64,000 bases of DNA, taken from Geodermatophilus siccatus. GTDB lineage: Bacteria > Actinomycetota > Actinomycetes > Mycobacteriales > Geodermatophilaceae. Both the position numbers and the translations under genes were made by a program. The notes beneath the pieces were generated by a model. The model searched no databases. It had not been told where the DNA came from and saw only the letters and a program-made list of their open reading frames with translations. Below are positions 25,547 to 33,608 of this stretch, one piece after another. The DNA lies in assembly GCF_900103785.1 (NCBI RefSeq), contig NZ_FNHE01000006.1:1-64000 (forward strand). Direction: 5' to 3'. Position 1 is the first letter of the stretch; every line of letters starts with the position of its first letter.

Positions 25547-25704
25547 GTCGTCAGCCGCCCGAGACGGCACGCGAGCGGCTGGTCGCCGAGGGCCGGCTGA
25601 TCCCGGCCACCGGGCCACGCTTCATCCCGGAGCCCGTGGCGGCCGCTCCTGGAGCGCCGAGCATCTCCGAGGCACTGGCCGAACAGCGCGCCGAGCGACT
25701 GTGA
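25547..25704 (+). pseudogene. Antitoxin remnant (Phd/YefM-like), N-terminus missing
   Basis: In the frame closing at TGA 25702-25704, the translation PPETARERLVAEGRLIPATG and SISEALAEQRAERL is the typical C-terminal half of prevent-host-death antitoxins paired with PIN toxins. The DNA-binding first half is absent: upstream in this frame the sequence is CPBP coding DNA and there is no ATG, GTG or TTG near. The stop overlaps the toxin's GTG as GTGA, the usual coupling. I infer a deletion that removed the antitoxin promoter and N-terminus. Confidence 0.6.
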
Positions 25705-26092
25705 TCGCCTTCGACGGTTCCGCCCTCACGAAGCTCGTCGTCCGCGAACAGGAGACCCCGCCTCTGCGCGCGTGGTCGGCAGCCCGTGAGGAGGCCGCGT
25801 GGTCAGCCAGCTCCCTGACCCGTGTCGAGGTCGTGCGGGCCGTGGCTCGGGCCGGGCCGCCGCGGTGCCGACTGCTCGCAGACTCCTCGCGGGGATGGAC
25901 CTGATCCCCCTGAGCCTGGATCTCCTCGATGTGGCCGCCGACCTCGGGCCGCCGTCCCTGCGCGGCCTCGACGCCGTCCACCTGGCGACGGCCCTGATCC
26001 TCGGGTCGGCGCTGGACGCCTTCGTGGTCCACGACGAGCGGCTGGCGCAGGCTGCCACCGACGCGGGGCTGCCCGTCGTCGCACCGTCCTGA
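25701..26092 (+). pseudogene. VapC-like PIN-domain toxin, frameshifted
   Basis: PIN ribonuclease toxin in two frames. Frame one from GTG 25701 gives MIAFDGSALTKLVVREQE (first catalytic Asp) up to about VEVVRAVARAG, then ends at a TGA at 25902. The second half, LLAGMDLIPLSLDLLDVAA, then RGLDAVHLATALI and AFVVHDERLAQAA (with the later acidic residues), continues in another frame to 26092. A one-base loss in the GC run at about 25850-25866 would explain it. Real decay or a sequencing error in a GC run cannot be told apart here, but the companion antitoxin is also truncated, favouring decay. Confidence 0.7.
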
Positions 26093-26098
26093 CCCGGC

Positions 26099-27304
26099 TC
26101 AGACCTCCGCCAGCACCGCCCCCAGCCGGCGCACGCCCTCCGCGATCCGTTCCGGGGTGTTCGTGGTGAACGACAGCCGCAGCGTGGCGCGGTCCGGCGT
26201 CCCGGCGTAGAAGGCCGCACCGGGCACGAAGGCGACGTCGTGGGCCAGCGCACGGTGCAGCAGGTCGGCGGTGTCGGGGGTCCCGGGCAGGCGCACCCAG
26301 ACGAACATCCCGCCGTCGGGGTCGGTCCAGGTGCTCCCCTGCGGCAGCGCGTGCGGCAGGGCCTCGACGAGGGCGTCACGGCGCGCGCGGTAGGCCGAGC
26401 ACAGGGTCATGACGTGCGCCTCCACGTCGGCCCCGGCGAACCAGGCCGCCGCGGCGGCCTGGTCGATGGTGGAGGTGTGCAGGTCCGCCGCCTGCTTGGC
26501 GACGGTCAGCGCGGGCAGCAGCCGGGAGGGCGCCCGCAGCCAGCCCAGCCGCAGCCCCGGCGCGGCGATCTTGGAGAAGCTGCCGACGTGCAGCACGTGG
26601 TCGTCGGCGCCCGGCTGCGCGGCCAGCGGGAGCACCGGGGCGCCGCGGTAGCGCAGCTCGCCGTAGGGGTCGTCCTCGACGACCCAGACGCCGTGCCGGG
26701 CGGTGAGCTCGACGACCTCGGCCCGCCGCTGCGCCGGCATGGTGCGGCCGGTGGGGTTGGCGAAGGTCGGGACCAGGTACAGCAGCGCCGGCCGCTCCCG
26801 CTCCAGGACGTCGGCCAGCGCGGCCGGGTCGATGCCGTGCTCGTCGGTGGGCACGGGCACCACCCGGGCGCCGGCGAGCTGGAAGCACTGCAGCGCCGCG
26901 AGGTAGGTCGGGTCCTCCACCAGCACGACCGCACCCGGGTCGAGCAGCGCCGTCGCGACGAGGGTCAGCGCCTGCTGCGAGCCGGACGTGACCAGCAGGT
27001 CGTCGACGGTGGTGAGCAGGCCGCGGGCGGTCATCCGGGCGGCGACCCGGGCTCGCAGCTCCCGGTCGCCCTCGGTGGGCGCGTACTGGAGCGCCCGGCG
27101 GGCCGACGACCCCCACAGCACGGCGTCGTAGGCGGCGCGGACGCCGTCGAGGTCGAACAGCTCCGGCGCGGGCAGGCCACCGGCGAAGGAGACGACCTCC
27201 GGCCGGTCGAGGAGGGCCAGCAGCTCGCGGACCGGCGAGCTGGCCACCCCGGCCAGTCGCTCGGCGAGGGCGGGGGCAGGACGGGAGAGGGCGAGGGAGG
27301 ACAC
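26099..27304 (-). CDS. PLP-dependent aminotransferase (class I/II, 2-aminoadipate/LysN-like)
   Basis: A 401-residue fold-type I aminotransferase without a GntR domain. Seen: SFAGGLPAPELFD at the start, the LVTSGSQQALTLVATALL segment, TFANPTGRTMP, VVEDDPYGELRYRG, and the PLP-Lys motif HVGSFSKIAAPGLRLGW with Lys near residue 243. The GGMFVWVRLPG and RLSFTTNTPERIAEGV segments are typical of the branch with aminoadipate and valine aminotransferases. GTG 27304 has GGAG upstream. Substrate is probably a branched-chain or 2-amino acid, but cannot be fixed from sequence. It is divergent from the SF2 helicase across 350 bases. Confidence 0.85.
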   Translation of the reverse strand: MSSLALSRPAPALAERLAGVASSPVRELLALLDRPEVVSFAGGLPAPELFDLDGVRAAYDAVLWGSSARRALQYAPTEGDRELRARVAARMTARGLLTTVDDLLVTSGSQQALTLVATALLDPGAVVLVEDPTYLAALQCFQLAGARVVPVPTDEHGIDPAALADVLERERPALLYLVPTFANPTGRTMPAQRRAEVVELTARHGVWVVEDDPYGELRYRGAPVLPLAAQPGADDHVLHVGSFSKIAAPGLRLGWLRAPSRLLPALTVAKQAADLHTSTIDQAAAAAWFAGADVEAHVMTLCSAYRARRDALVEALPHALPQGSTWTDPDGGMFVWVRLPGTPDTADLLHRALAHDVAFVPGAAFYAGTPDRATLRLSFTTNTPERIAEGVRRLGAVLAEV

Positions 27305-27524
27305 GGGTGCTCCAGGAGGGACTGCACGGTGAGGGGGACGGCGCCGGGGTGCGGGTGGTGTGCCGCTGTCACCCGGGCCGGGAGGGCCTCCTGGTCGAGG
27401 AGCCGCACCCAGCGTACGACCGCTGCCGGCGCGACGCCCCGCACGACGCCCGGGTGGGACGGCTGGGGCGCGGTGGGCAGCCGGGACCGGCGGAACGCGC
27501 GACCCGGCCGGTCGCGGGCATGAC

Positions 27525-27557
27525 GATGCCCACACCGTCCGGGTCGGACGGGGCATC
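27525..27557. promoter_or_regulatory. Imperfect palindrome in the 351-bp aminotransferase/helicase gap
   Basis: The region 27305-27655 has no gene I can support. Within it CCGTCCG-GGT-CGGACGG (27535-27551) is flanked by GATGCC and GGCATC with a 4-base bulge (CACA), giving a 13-bp interrupted stem. It lies about 100 bases before the helicase start and 220 from the aminotransferase start, so it could be an operator or attenuator. Nothing else is evident in the gap. Confidence 0.35.
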
Positions 27558-27655
27558 GGCGCAGGTCAGCGGCGGAACGGTCGGCGCCATACGTCCTCGC
27601 GGACGGCGCGCGCGGGAGGTGGCCGGTTCGGCGTGTTGCTCGCCGCCCAGGCAGG

Positions 27656-29473
27656 ATGACTCCCGACATGGCGAGTGCAGCACGCGCGGAGGCGGTCGCC
27701 CCGCAGAGGACCAGCCGACCGCTCCGGGCCTGGCAGCAGGCCGCGTTGGAGCAGTACGAACAGGAGTCACCGAAGGACTTCCTCGTCACCGCGACGCCGG
27801 GCGCAGGCAAGACGACCTTCGCCCTCACCCTGGCCGCGCGGCTGCTGCAGCGGCGCGAGGTCGCCCGCGTGATCGTCGTCTGCCCGACCGACCACCTGCG
27901 CCTGCAGTGGGCCGAGGCCGCCGACCGCATGGGCATCGTCCTGGACCCGAACCTGACCAACGCCGTCGGCCCGGTGCGCGCCGGCACCCAGGGCTACGTG
28001 ACCACCTACGCGCAGGTCGCGGGCAAGCCGATGCTGCACGCGGCCCGCGCCACCGCCGTGAAGACGGTGGTCATCCTCGACGAGGTGCACCACGCCGGTG
28101 ACGGCCTGTCCTGGGGCGAGGCGGTCGAGGAGGCCTACGGCTTCGCCGCGCGCCGGCTGTGCCTGACCGGGACGCCGTTCCGCACCAAGCCCGACGAGCG
28201 CATCCCCTTCGTGCGCTACGAGGAGGACGGCTTCGAGGGCGACGACGGCGAGGGCGGCATGGGGCTGGTCAGCCGCGCCGACTACACCTACGGCTACAAG
28301 GAGGCGCTGGCCGACAGCGTCGTCCGCCCGGTCGTCTTCGCCGCCTACACCGGCACCTCGCGCTGGCGGAACTCCGCCGGCGAGGTCGTCGCCGCGTCGC
28401 TGTCCGAGGCCGGCACCCGGTCGGTGGAGATGCAGGCCTGGCGCACCGCCCTGGACCCCAAGGGCCAGTGGGTGCCGCACGTCATCGCGGCCATGGACGA
28501 CCGGATCACCCACCTGCGCGAGGAGGGCGGCATGCCCGACGCCGCCGGGCTGATCCTCGCCAGCGACCAGGACGACGCCCGCGCCTACGCCAAGATCGTC
28601 CGCCGGGTCACCGGCAAGGCACCCGAGCTGATCCTCTCGGACGACCCCAAGGCGTCGAAGAAGATCGAGCGCTTCGCCACCGGCTCGGCCCGGATCGCCG
28701 TCTGCGTGCGGATGATCTCCGAGGGCGTCGACGTCCCGCGGGCCGCCGTCCTGGCGTGGATGACCTCCTACCGGACGCCGCTGTTCTTCGCCCAGGCGGT
28801 CGGCCGCGTCGTCCGCGCGCGGGCCGCGCACGAGTCGGCGACGGTGTTCCTCCCCGCCGTGCGCCCGCTGCTGTCGCTGGCCGCGTCGATGGAGGAGCAG
28901 CGCAACCACGTCATGCCGCCGCCCAAGGCGCAGGACCCCGAGGGCCTCGACCTCGAGCCGCTCCCGGCCAAGGAGCGCGAGCCGGTCACCATGAAGCAGT
29001 TCGAGGCGCTGGAGGCCGACGCCCGCTTCGCCCACGTGCTGCACAGCGGCACCGCGCACACCGGCGAGGGCCGCCCGGCCACGGGGCGGGCGGGGGACGA
29101 CATGGCCGCCGAGGAGGAGGACTTCCTCGGCATCCCCGGCCTGCTGACGCCGGAGCAGACGGCGTCCCTGCTGGCCCGGCGGGACGAGGAGCTGCGGCTG
29201 CGCATCGCCCAGCGCGTCCACGACGACGACACCGGCGAGCTGCCCATCGTCGAGGACCACCCCGACGAGGACGACGCCGGCCGCTCCTGGCGCGACGCCG
29301 CCGAGCTGCGCCGGGAGGTCAACCGGCTGGTCGCCCGGGTCGCGGCCAAGACCTCCAGGCCGCACGGGGTGGTGCACACCGAGCTGCGCAAGGCCGTCCC
29401 CGGCCCGCCGTCGGCCTCGGCGTCGGTCGAGGTGCTCCGCGCCCGCCGCGAACGCCTCCGCACGATGCTGTGA
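27656..29473 (+). CDS. DEAD/DEAH-box SF2 helicase
   Basis: A 605-residue SF2 helicase conserved in actinobacteria. Motifs: RPLRAWQQAALEQY (Q-like), TATPGAGKTTFALTLA near 46 (Walker A), VVILDEVHHAGDG near 141 (DEVH), LCLTGTPFRT (motif III), VRMISEGVDVPRAAVLAW (motif V) and AQAVGRVVRARAAHESA (motif VI). The C-terminal 180 residues are acidic and family-specific (AAEEEDFLGIPGLLTPEQTASLL). ATG 27656 has AGGCAGG before it; ATG 27668 is the alternative. The role is unknown, likely DNA or RNA remodelling. Its TGA begins a copy of the composite intergenic repeat. Confidence 0.9.
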   Translation: MTPDMASAARAEAVAPQRTSRPLRAWQQAALEQYEQESPKDFLVTATPGAGKTTFALTLAARLLQRREVARVIVVCPTDHLRLQWAEAADRMGIVLDPNLTNAVGPVRAGTQGYVTTYAQVAGKPMLHAARATAVKTVVILDEVHHAGDGLSWGEAVEEAYGFAARRLCLTGTPFRTKPDERIPFVRYEEDGFEGDDGEGGMGLVSRADYTYGYKEALADSVVRPVVFAAYTGTSRWRNSAGEVVAASLSEAGTRSVEMQAWRTALDPKGQWVPHVIAAMDDRITHLREEGGMPDAAGLILASDQDDARAYAKIVRRVTGKAPELILSDDPKASKKIERFATGSARIAVCVRMISEGVDVPRAAVLAWMTSYRTPLFFAQAVGRVVRARAAHESATVFLPAVRPLLSLAASMEEQRNHVMPPPKAQDPEGLDLEPLPAKEREPVTMKQFEALEADARFAHVLHSGTAHTGEGRPATGRAGDDMAAEEEDFLGIPGLLTPEQTASLLARRDEELRLRIAQRVHDDDTGELPIVEDHPDEDDAGRSWRDAAELRREVNRLVARVAAKTSRPHGVVHTELRKAVPGPPSASASVEVLRARRERLRTML

Positions 29474-29573
29474 CACTGCGGTCCTCCGGACCGCACCGCG
29501 GCCACGTGCCGTCCCCCGGTTGAGCTGAGCCCGCCCGGCCGCTCGTCGGGGACCCTCCGGGGCCCCGCTCCCC
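29471..29573 (+). repeat. Composite intergenic repeat behind the SF2 helicase
   Basis: Starts at the helicase stop with TGACACTGCGGTCC; the hairpin GCGGTCC-TCC-GGACCGC lies at 29478-29494. CACCGCGGCCACGTGCCGTC and GGGGACCCTCCGGGGCCCCGC follow. This is a single copy of the unit at 7.8 kb, oriented outward from the helicase stop. A nearly identical layout follows the HAD gene at 49.2 kb. Confidence 0.75.
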
Positions 29574-29602
29574 ACGACCCCTGCACGAAGCCCCGCCGCA
29601 GG

Positions 29603-32587
29603 TCAGCCACCTGACCGAGCAGGCCGAGGTGATCTGCCCGGAGCCGGGGTGAGCAGGCCGCGGGCGGCGGCGAGGGCCACGGCCTCGGTGCGCCCGCCCG
29701 CGCCGAGCTTGGCCAGGATCCGGCTGACGTGCACGCTCGCGGTCTTCTCGCTGATGTACAGCTCCGCACCGATCTGCCGGTTGGTGCGGCCCTGGGCCAG
29801 CAGCCGCAGCACCTCGGCCTCCCGCGGCGTGAACACCGCCGCCGCGTCCGGCACGCGCCCGACCCCGGGCAGGTCGAGCCGCCCCCGCCGGGCCAGGGCC
29901 GTGACCGCCGACCGCAGCGGAGCCGCGCCGAGCCGGGCGGCGACCTCCGCGGCGGCACGCAGCTCCTCGGCCGCGGCGGCCCGGTCGCCGACGGCCAGCA
30001 GCGCCTCGGCCAGCCGCCACCGCGACCGGGCCTGCTCGTAGACGTGCCCGTAGCCGAAGGCGTCGACCGCGGCCCGCCACGGTGCCGGCTCCGCCCGGCC
30101 GGAGAGCCGGGCCGCCTCGGCCTCCACGCGGGCCTGCCAGGCGGCCGCCTCCACCCCGAACGGCCCGACGTCGCGCAGGTGGTCCTCGACCGCCGCGCGG
30201 GCCTCGGTGACCAGCTCCTGCCCCGCCTCGACCCAGCGCCGCGCCGCCGCCTCGTCGCCCTGCAGGCGGGCGGTCGCGGCGGCGTCCCCGACCGGGGCCA
30301 GCGCGGTCGCGACCAGCCGGAGCACGGCGAGCCGGTCGACGTCCCAGTGCGTCCGCACCTGCCGCACCGCCTCGCGCGCCCGTGCCACGGCGGTCCCGGC
30401 GTCCCCGGCCCAGGCGGCCAGGTCGATCTCCGCCCCGGCCGTCGCCAGCAGCAGCAGGACGTGCGCGTCCAGCCGCTCGATCAGCCCGCGGGCCCAGACC
30501 ACGCGCTCGGCGGCCGACGGGTCCCCGCGGCCGACCTGCACCAGCAGCCCGGCGGCGCGCACGTGGGCGGCCATCTCCGGCACCCGCGCCAGCCGGTCGG
30601 CCAGCGCCAGGCTACCGTCCCAGTCGCCGGACACGTACCGGGCCGACACGCCCAGGTGGCGCAGCTCGGCGCCGTAGAACGACCACTCGACGCCGAGCTC
30701 GGCGGCGCGGTCCAGCGCCGCGTCGACCCGGCGCAGCGTGGCGGCGACGTCGCCGGCCTCGTACGGGACGACGGCGAGGTTGAACAGCACCCGCAGCTCG
30801 ACGTCGGTGTCGCCCGACCGCCGGGCCCGCACGAGGGCCTCCTCCAGCCGGCCGGTGAGGTCGCTGCCGCCGCGCATGCGGGCCAGCGAGACCGCGGTGT
30901 CGGCCCACGCGCTGTCCAGGCCCAGGGCGTCGGCGGCGGCCAGTGCCTCGTCGGCCGCGGCGTCGGCCTCCGCCCGGCGGCCCAGGGACCAGCTGGTGCG
31001 CGCGTGGGTGGCCGCCGCCCAGGTGCGCACCGGGGACGGCGGGTCGGCCGGCACCAGCGCCATGGCCCGGCTGCTCTCCCGGTAGGCCGCCGCCTGGTCC
31101 TCGATCCGGCCCAGCGCCTGGGCCAGCCGGTAGTGCACCCGCGCCCGCTCGACCGGGTCGCCGTCCGGGCCGAGCAGGTCCAGCGCGGCGCGGATCAGCG
31201 CCACCGCCCGCTGCGGCTCCCCCGCGGTGCGGGCCGCGGCCGCGCTGTCGAGCAGCAGGGTCGGCTGGTCGCGCCCGGCGCGGGGAGCGGCGTCGGGCAC
31301 GGCCGGCCACAGCGCCAGCGCCGTCTCCAGGTGCTGCAGCTGCTCGGCGGGCGCACCGGCGCGGCACGCCTCGGCCGCCGCCTCCAGCGACGCGGAGAAC
31401 GCGCCGGCGAGGTCGTTGCTGGCGCGGGCGTGGTGGGCCAGCTCCGCGGCGGTGCCGGCCCCCGGCGTGGCGGCGAGGTGGGCGGCCGTGGTGGCGTGCA
31501 GCCGGACCCGCTCGCCGGGCAGCAGGTCGGCCAGGACGGCCTCGCGCAGCAGGGCGTGCCGGAAGCGGTAGCGGCCACCGTCGGAGACCACGAGCAGGTG
31601 GTGGTGCACCGCCTCGGCGAGGGCGGCCTCCAGGTCGGCCGGGGGCAGCCCGCTGACGGCGGCGACCAGGTCGTGGCGCACCTGCCGGCCGGCGACCGCG
31701 GCCACCCGCAGCACCTGCTGGGCCGCCTCGCCGAGCTGCTCCACCCGGGCCAGCAGCACGTCGGTCAGCCCCAGCGGCAGCGTCTCGCCGGCCAGCCCGG
31801 CGGCGAGCAGCTCCTCGGCGTAGAAGGCGTTGCCCTCGGCGCGGGCGACGACGTCCTCGACCGTGCGGTCGGGCACGCCGGCGGCCAGGCCGCGCACCAG
31901 CTCGCCGACGGCGGCGTCCGGGAGCGGCGCGAGCTCCAGCCGCTCGACCACGGGCAGCCGGACCAGCTCGGCGAGCAGCGGGCGCAGCGGGTGGCGGCGG
32001 TGCAGGTCGTCGGAGCGGTAGGAGGCGACGAGCGCGATCGGCTCCTCGGCCAGCCGGGCGAGCAGGTAGCGCAGCAGGTCGCGGCTGGAGCGGTCGGCCC
32101 AGTGCAGGTCCTCGAGGACGACGAGCAGCGGCGTCTCCGCGGCCAGCTCGCCCAGCAGCGCCGCGACCGACTCGAACAGCTGCAGCCGCCCGCCGTCCGC
32201 GACGGGACGGCGCACCAGCGGGCGGCCGAGGTCGGCGGCGTCCCCCGCCGGCAGCTCGGGGACCGCGGGGGCGCCCCGGCCCGACAGCAGCTCCGGCAGC
32301 CCGGGCTGCCCGGACCCCGCCGCCACCGGGCGCAGCAGGTCGACGAACGGCAGGTAGGGCAGCCCGACGTCGCCGAGGTCGACGCAGTGCCCGGTGAGCA
32401 CGCGCAGGCCCCGCTGGGCGGCGCGCGCGGCGAGCTCGTCGAGCAGCCGGGTCTTGCCGACGCCGGCGTCCCCGGCGAGCAGCACCGCCCCGGCACGGCC
32501 CTCGAGAGCGTGGTCGACCGTGGCCAGGAGGCGGGCGAGCTCGGCGTCCCGGCCCACCAGCGGTCGGTCGTCGTCCCACTGCGGCAC
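29603..32587 (-). CDS. Large LuxR-family ATPase regulator (LAL type)
   Basis: A 994-residue LAL-type regulator. N-terminal AAA domain: RPLVGRDAELARLLATVDHAL, Walker A LAGDAGVGKTRLLDEL near residues 37-50, Walker B LVVLEDLHWADRSSRDLLRYL near 165. The middle 550 residues are Ala-rich and TPR-like, usual for MalT/LAL proteins. The C-terminal HTH is TPREAEVLRLLAQGRTNRQIG and SEKTASVHVSRIL. GTG 32587 was chosen; the longer GTG 32626 start would lie in the 3'-hairpin region of the neighbouring gene. The signal sensed is unknown; such proteins are typical actinobacterial activators. It is the second such giant regulator in 10 kb. Confidence 0.9.
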   Translation of the reverse strand: MPQWDDDRPLVGRDAELARLLATVDHALEGRAGAVLLAGDAGVGKTRLLDELAARAAQRGLRVLTGHCVDLGDVGLPYLPFVDLLRPVAAGSGQPGLPELLSGRGAPAVPELPAGDAADLGRPLVRRPVADGGRLQLFESVAALLGELAAETPLLVVLEDLHWADRSSRDLLRYLLARLAEEPIALVASYRSDDLHRRHPLRPLLAELVRLPVVERLELAPLPDAAVGELVRGLAAGVPDRTVEDVVARAEGNAFYAEELLAAGLAGETLPLGLTDVLLARVEQLGEAAQQVLRVAAVAGRQVRHDLVAAVSGLPPADLEAALAEAVHHHLLVVSDGGRYRFRHALLREAVLADLLPGERVRLHATTAAHLAATPGAGTAAELAHHARASNDLAGAFSASLEAAAEACRAGAPAEQLQHLETALALWPAVPDAAPRAGRDQPTLLLDSAAAARTAGEPQRAVALIRAALDLLGPDGDPVERARVHYRLAQALGRIEDQAAAYRESSRAMALVPADPPSPVRTWAAATHARTSWSLGRRAEADAAADEALAAADALGLDSAWADTAVSLARMRGGSDLTGRLEEALVRARRSGDTDVELRVLFNLAVVPYEAGDVAATLRRVDAALDRAAELGVEWSFYGAELRHLGVSARYVSGDWDGSLALADRLARVPEMAAHVRAAGLLVQVGRGDPSAAERVVWARGLIERLDAHVLLLLATAGAEIDLAAWAGDAGTAVARAREAVRQVRTHWDVDRLAVLRLVATALAPVGDAAATARLQGDEAAARRWVEAGQELVTEARAAVEDHLRDVGPFGVEAAAWQARVEAEAARLSGRAEPAPWRAAVDAFGYGHVYEQARSRWRLAEALLAVGDRAAAAEELRAAAEVAARLGAAPLRSAVTALARRGRLDLPGVGRVPDAAAVFTPREAEVLRLLAQGRTNRQIGAELYISEKTASVHVSRILAKLGAGGRTEAVALAAARGLLTPAPGRSPRPARSGG

Positions 32588-32634
32588 GGCGCCGATCGTG
32601 GCAGAAGGACCCTCCTGCCTCCCCACGCGCAGCG

Positions 32635-32651
32635 GGAGGACCCCGTCCTCC
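32635..32651 (-). terminator. Hairpin behind 43-residue gene (GGAGGAC type)
   Basis: GGAGGAC-CCC-GTCCTCC, a perfect 7-bp stem one base past the stop of the small gene on the minus strand. The same stem lies behind rarD at 55548. No U-tract; terminator by position. Confidence 0.6.
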
Positions 32652-32652
32652 G

Positions 32653-32784
32653 TCAGCGCGCCCGCCGGGACCAGCGGGTGGTCCAGGCGTTGCGCCGGGT
32701 GCGGGTGCCGCGGCCGATCTGCTGCAGCAGCTCGCGGCGGTAGGCCAGCTCGGCCTCCAGTCCCGGGTTCGGGTAGGTGCTCAC
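32653..32784 (-). CDS. Small conserved hypothetical protein (43 aa)
   Basis: A 43-residue basic protein beginning VSTYPNPGLEAELAYRRELL and ending with an Arg-rich tail. GTG 32784 has AGGAG seven bases upstream. Its stop is followed by a clean hairpin, which supports a real transcribed unit. I do not recognise a family; short proteins of this kind occur in actinobacteria. It lies between the LAL regulator and arr, the latter on the other strand. Confidence 0.55.
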   Translation of the reverse strand: MSTYPNPGLEAELAYRRELLQQIGRGTRTRRNAWTTRWSRRAR

Positions 32785-33024
32785 GACCGTCTCCTGTCGT
32801 CGTCGGATCGATGACGACGACGGTCGTGCTGAGGGGGCACCCACGGCATCGGTCGGTCGGGCGGACCTGCCGGGGTGGATCGCGGCTGAGGCCCCTCAGC
32901 CGGCCCTCTTCTGGTGGGGTGTGACGCCTGGTGCGCGTCCGCTGCCCCCCGGCACTGCCCGGCAGGATCGCCCCCCTGGGATGGGGCAGGGCGGCCGACC
33001 CCGGTGTCCGAGGAGAGGACGGCG

Positions 33025-33486
33025 ATGGGCGAGAAGAGCAGCAGCCACGTCCCCGTGACCCACGAACGCTGTGCGCACGTCGAGGGCCCCTTCTACCACG
33101 GGACGAAGGCCGCGCTCCAGGCCGGCGACGAGCTGGTTCCCGGCTACGGCTCCAACTTCCAGGAGGGCCGGGTGTCGAACCACGTCTACTTCACCGCGCT
33201 CGTGGACACAGCCGCGTGGGGAGCGGAGCTGGCGACAGCGCTGGCCGGGAGCGCGGAGCGGGGACACGTCTACGTCGTGGAGCCCCTGGGCCCCTTCGAG
33301 GACGACCCGAACGTGACCGACGAGCGGTTCCCCGGCAACCCCACGCAGTCCTACCGCACCCGCCATCCGCTGCGCGTCGTCGGGGAACTGGACGACTGGG
33401 AGGGCCATGACCCGGAGGTCCTGGAGGGGATGCTGGACAGCCTGACGCGGCTGCGGGAACGGGGGCTGGACGTCATCGAGGACTAG
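33025..33486 (+). CDS. arr: Rifampin ADP-ribosyltransferase (Arr)
   Basis: A 153-residue enzyme that ADP-ribosylates rifamycins using NAD+, inactivating the drug. The match is very close to the known family: GPFYHGTKAALQAGDELVPG, GSNFQEGRVSNHVYFTAL, AAWGAELA, VYVVEPLGPFEDDPN, FPGNPTQSYRTRHPLRVVGE and DWEGHDPE. His25, Tyr55 and the Asp pair 93/94 correspond to the reported H-Y-D catalytic region; the 30-residue His-Tyr spacing is typical. GAGGAGAGGA precedes ATG 33025. No cassette, integron or IS structure surrounds it, so it looks like a chromosomal intrinsic-resistance gene. It ends before a perfect 50-bp palindrome. Confidence 0.95.
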   Translation: MGEKSSSHVPVTHERCAHVEGPFYHGTKAALQAGDELVPGYGSNFQEGRVSNHVYFTALVDTAAWGAELATALAGSAERGHVYVVEPLGPFEDDPNVTDERFPGNPTQSYRTRHPLRVVGELDDWEGHDPEVLEGMLDSLTRLRERGLDVIED

Positions 33487-33515
33487 CAGGGGTCCTCGCG
33501 TCGGCAGACGACACA

Positions 33516-33565
33516 GCTCTGCTCTCCCGCAGCGGAACAGCTGTTCCGCTGCGGGAGAGCAGAGC
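33516..33565. terminator. Perfect 50-bp palindrome between arr and MHS transporter
   Basis: The 25-base arm 33516-33540 (begins GCTCTGCTCTCCCG, ends GCGGAACAG) is exactly complementary to 33541-33565 with no loop bases. It lies 30 bases after the arr stop and 43 bases before the convergent transporter's stop. In RNA either strand would fold into a very stable hairpin, so a bidirectional terminator is the simplest reading. Confidence 0.75.
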
Positions 33566-33608
33566 CGGCCGGTGCCACCACGCCTCCACCGTGAGGGAGG
33601 GCCGGGCC

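Noticed and set aside
32588..32626. Longer start (GTG 32626) for the LAL regulator
   Set aside because: The added residues are encoded by sequence adjoining the hairpin element behind the neighbouring gene, and the conserved domain begins just after GTG 32587. Not fully excluded.
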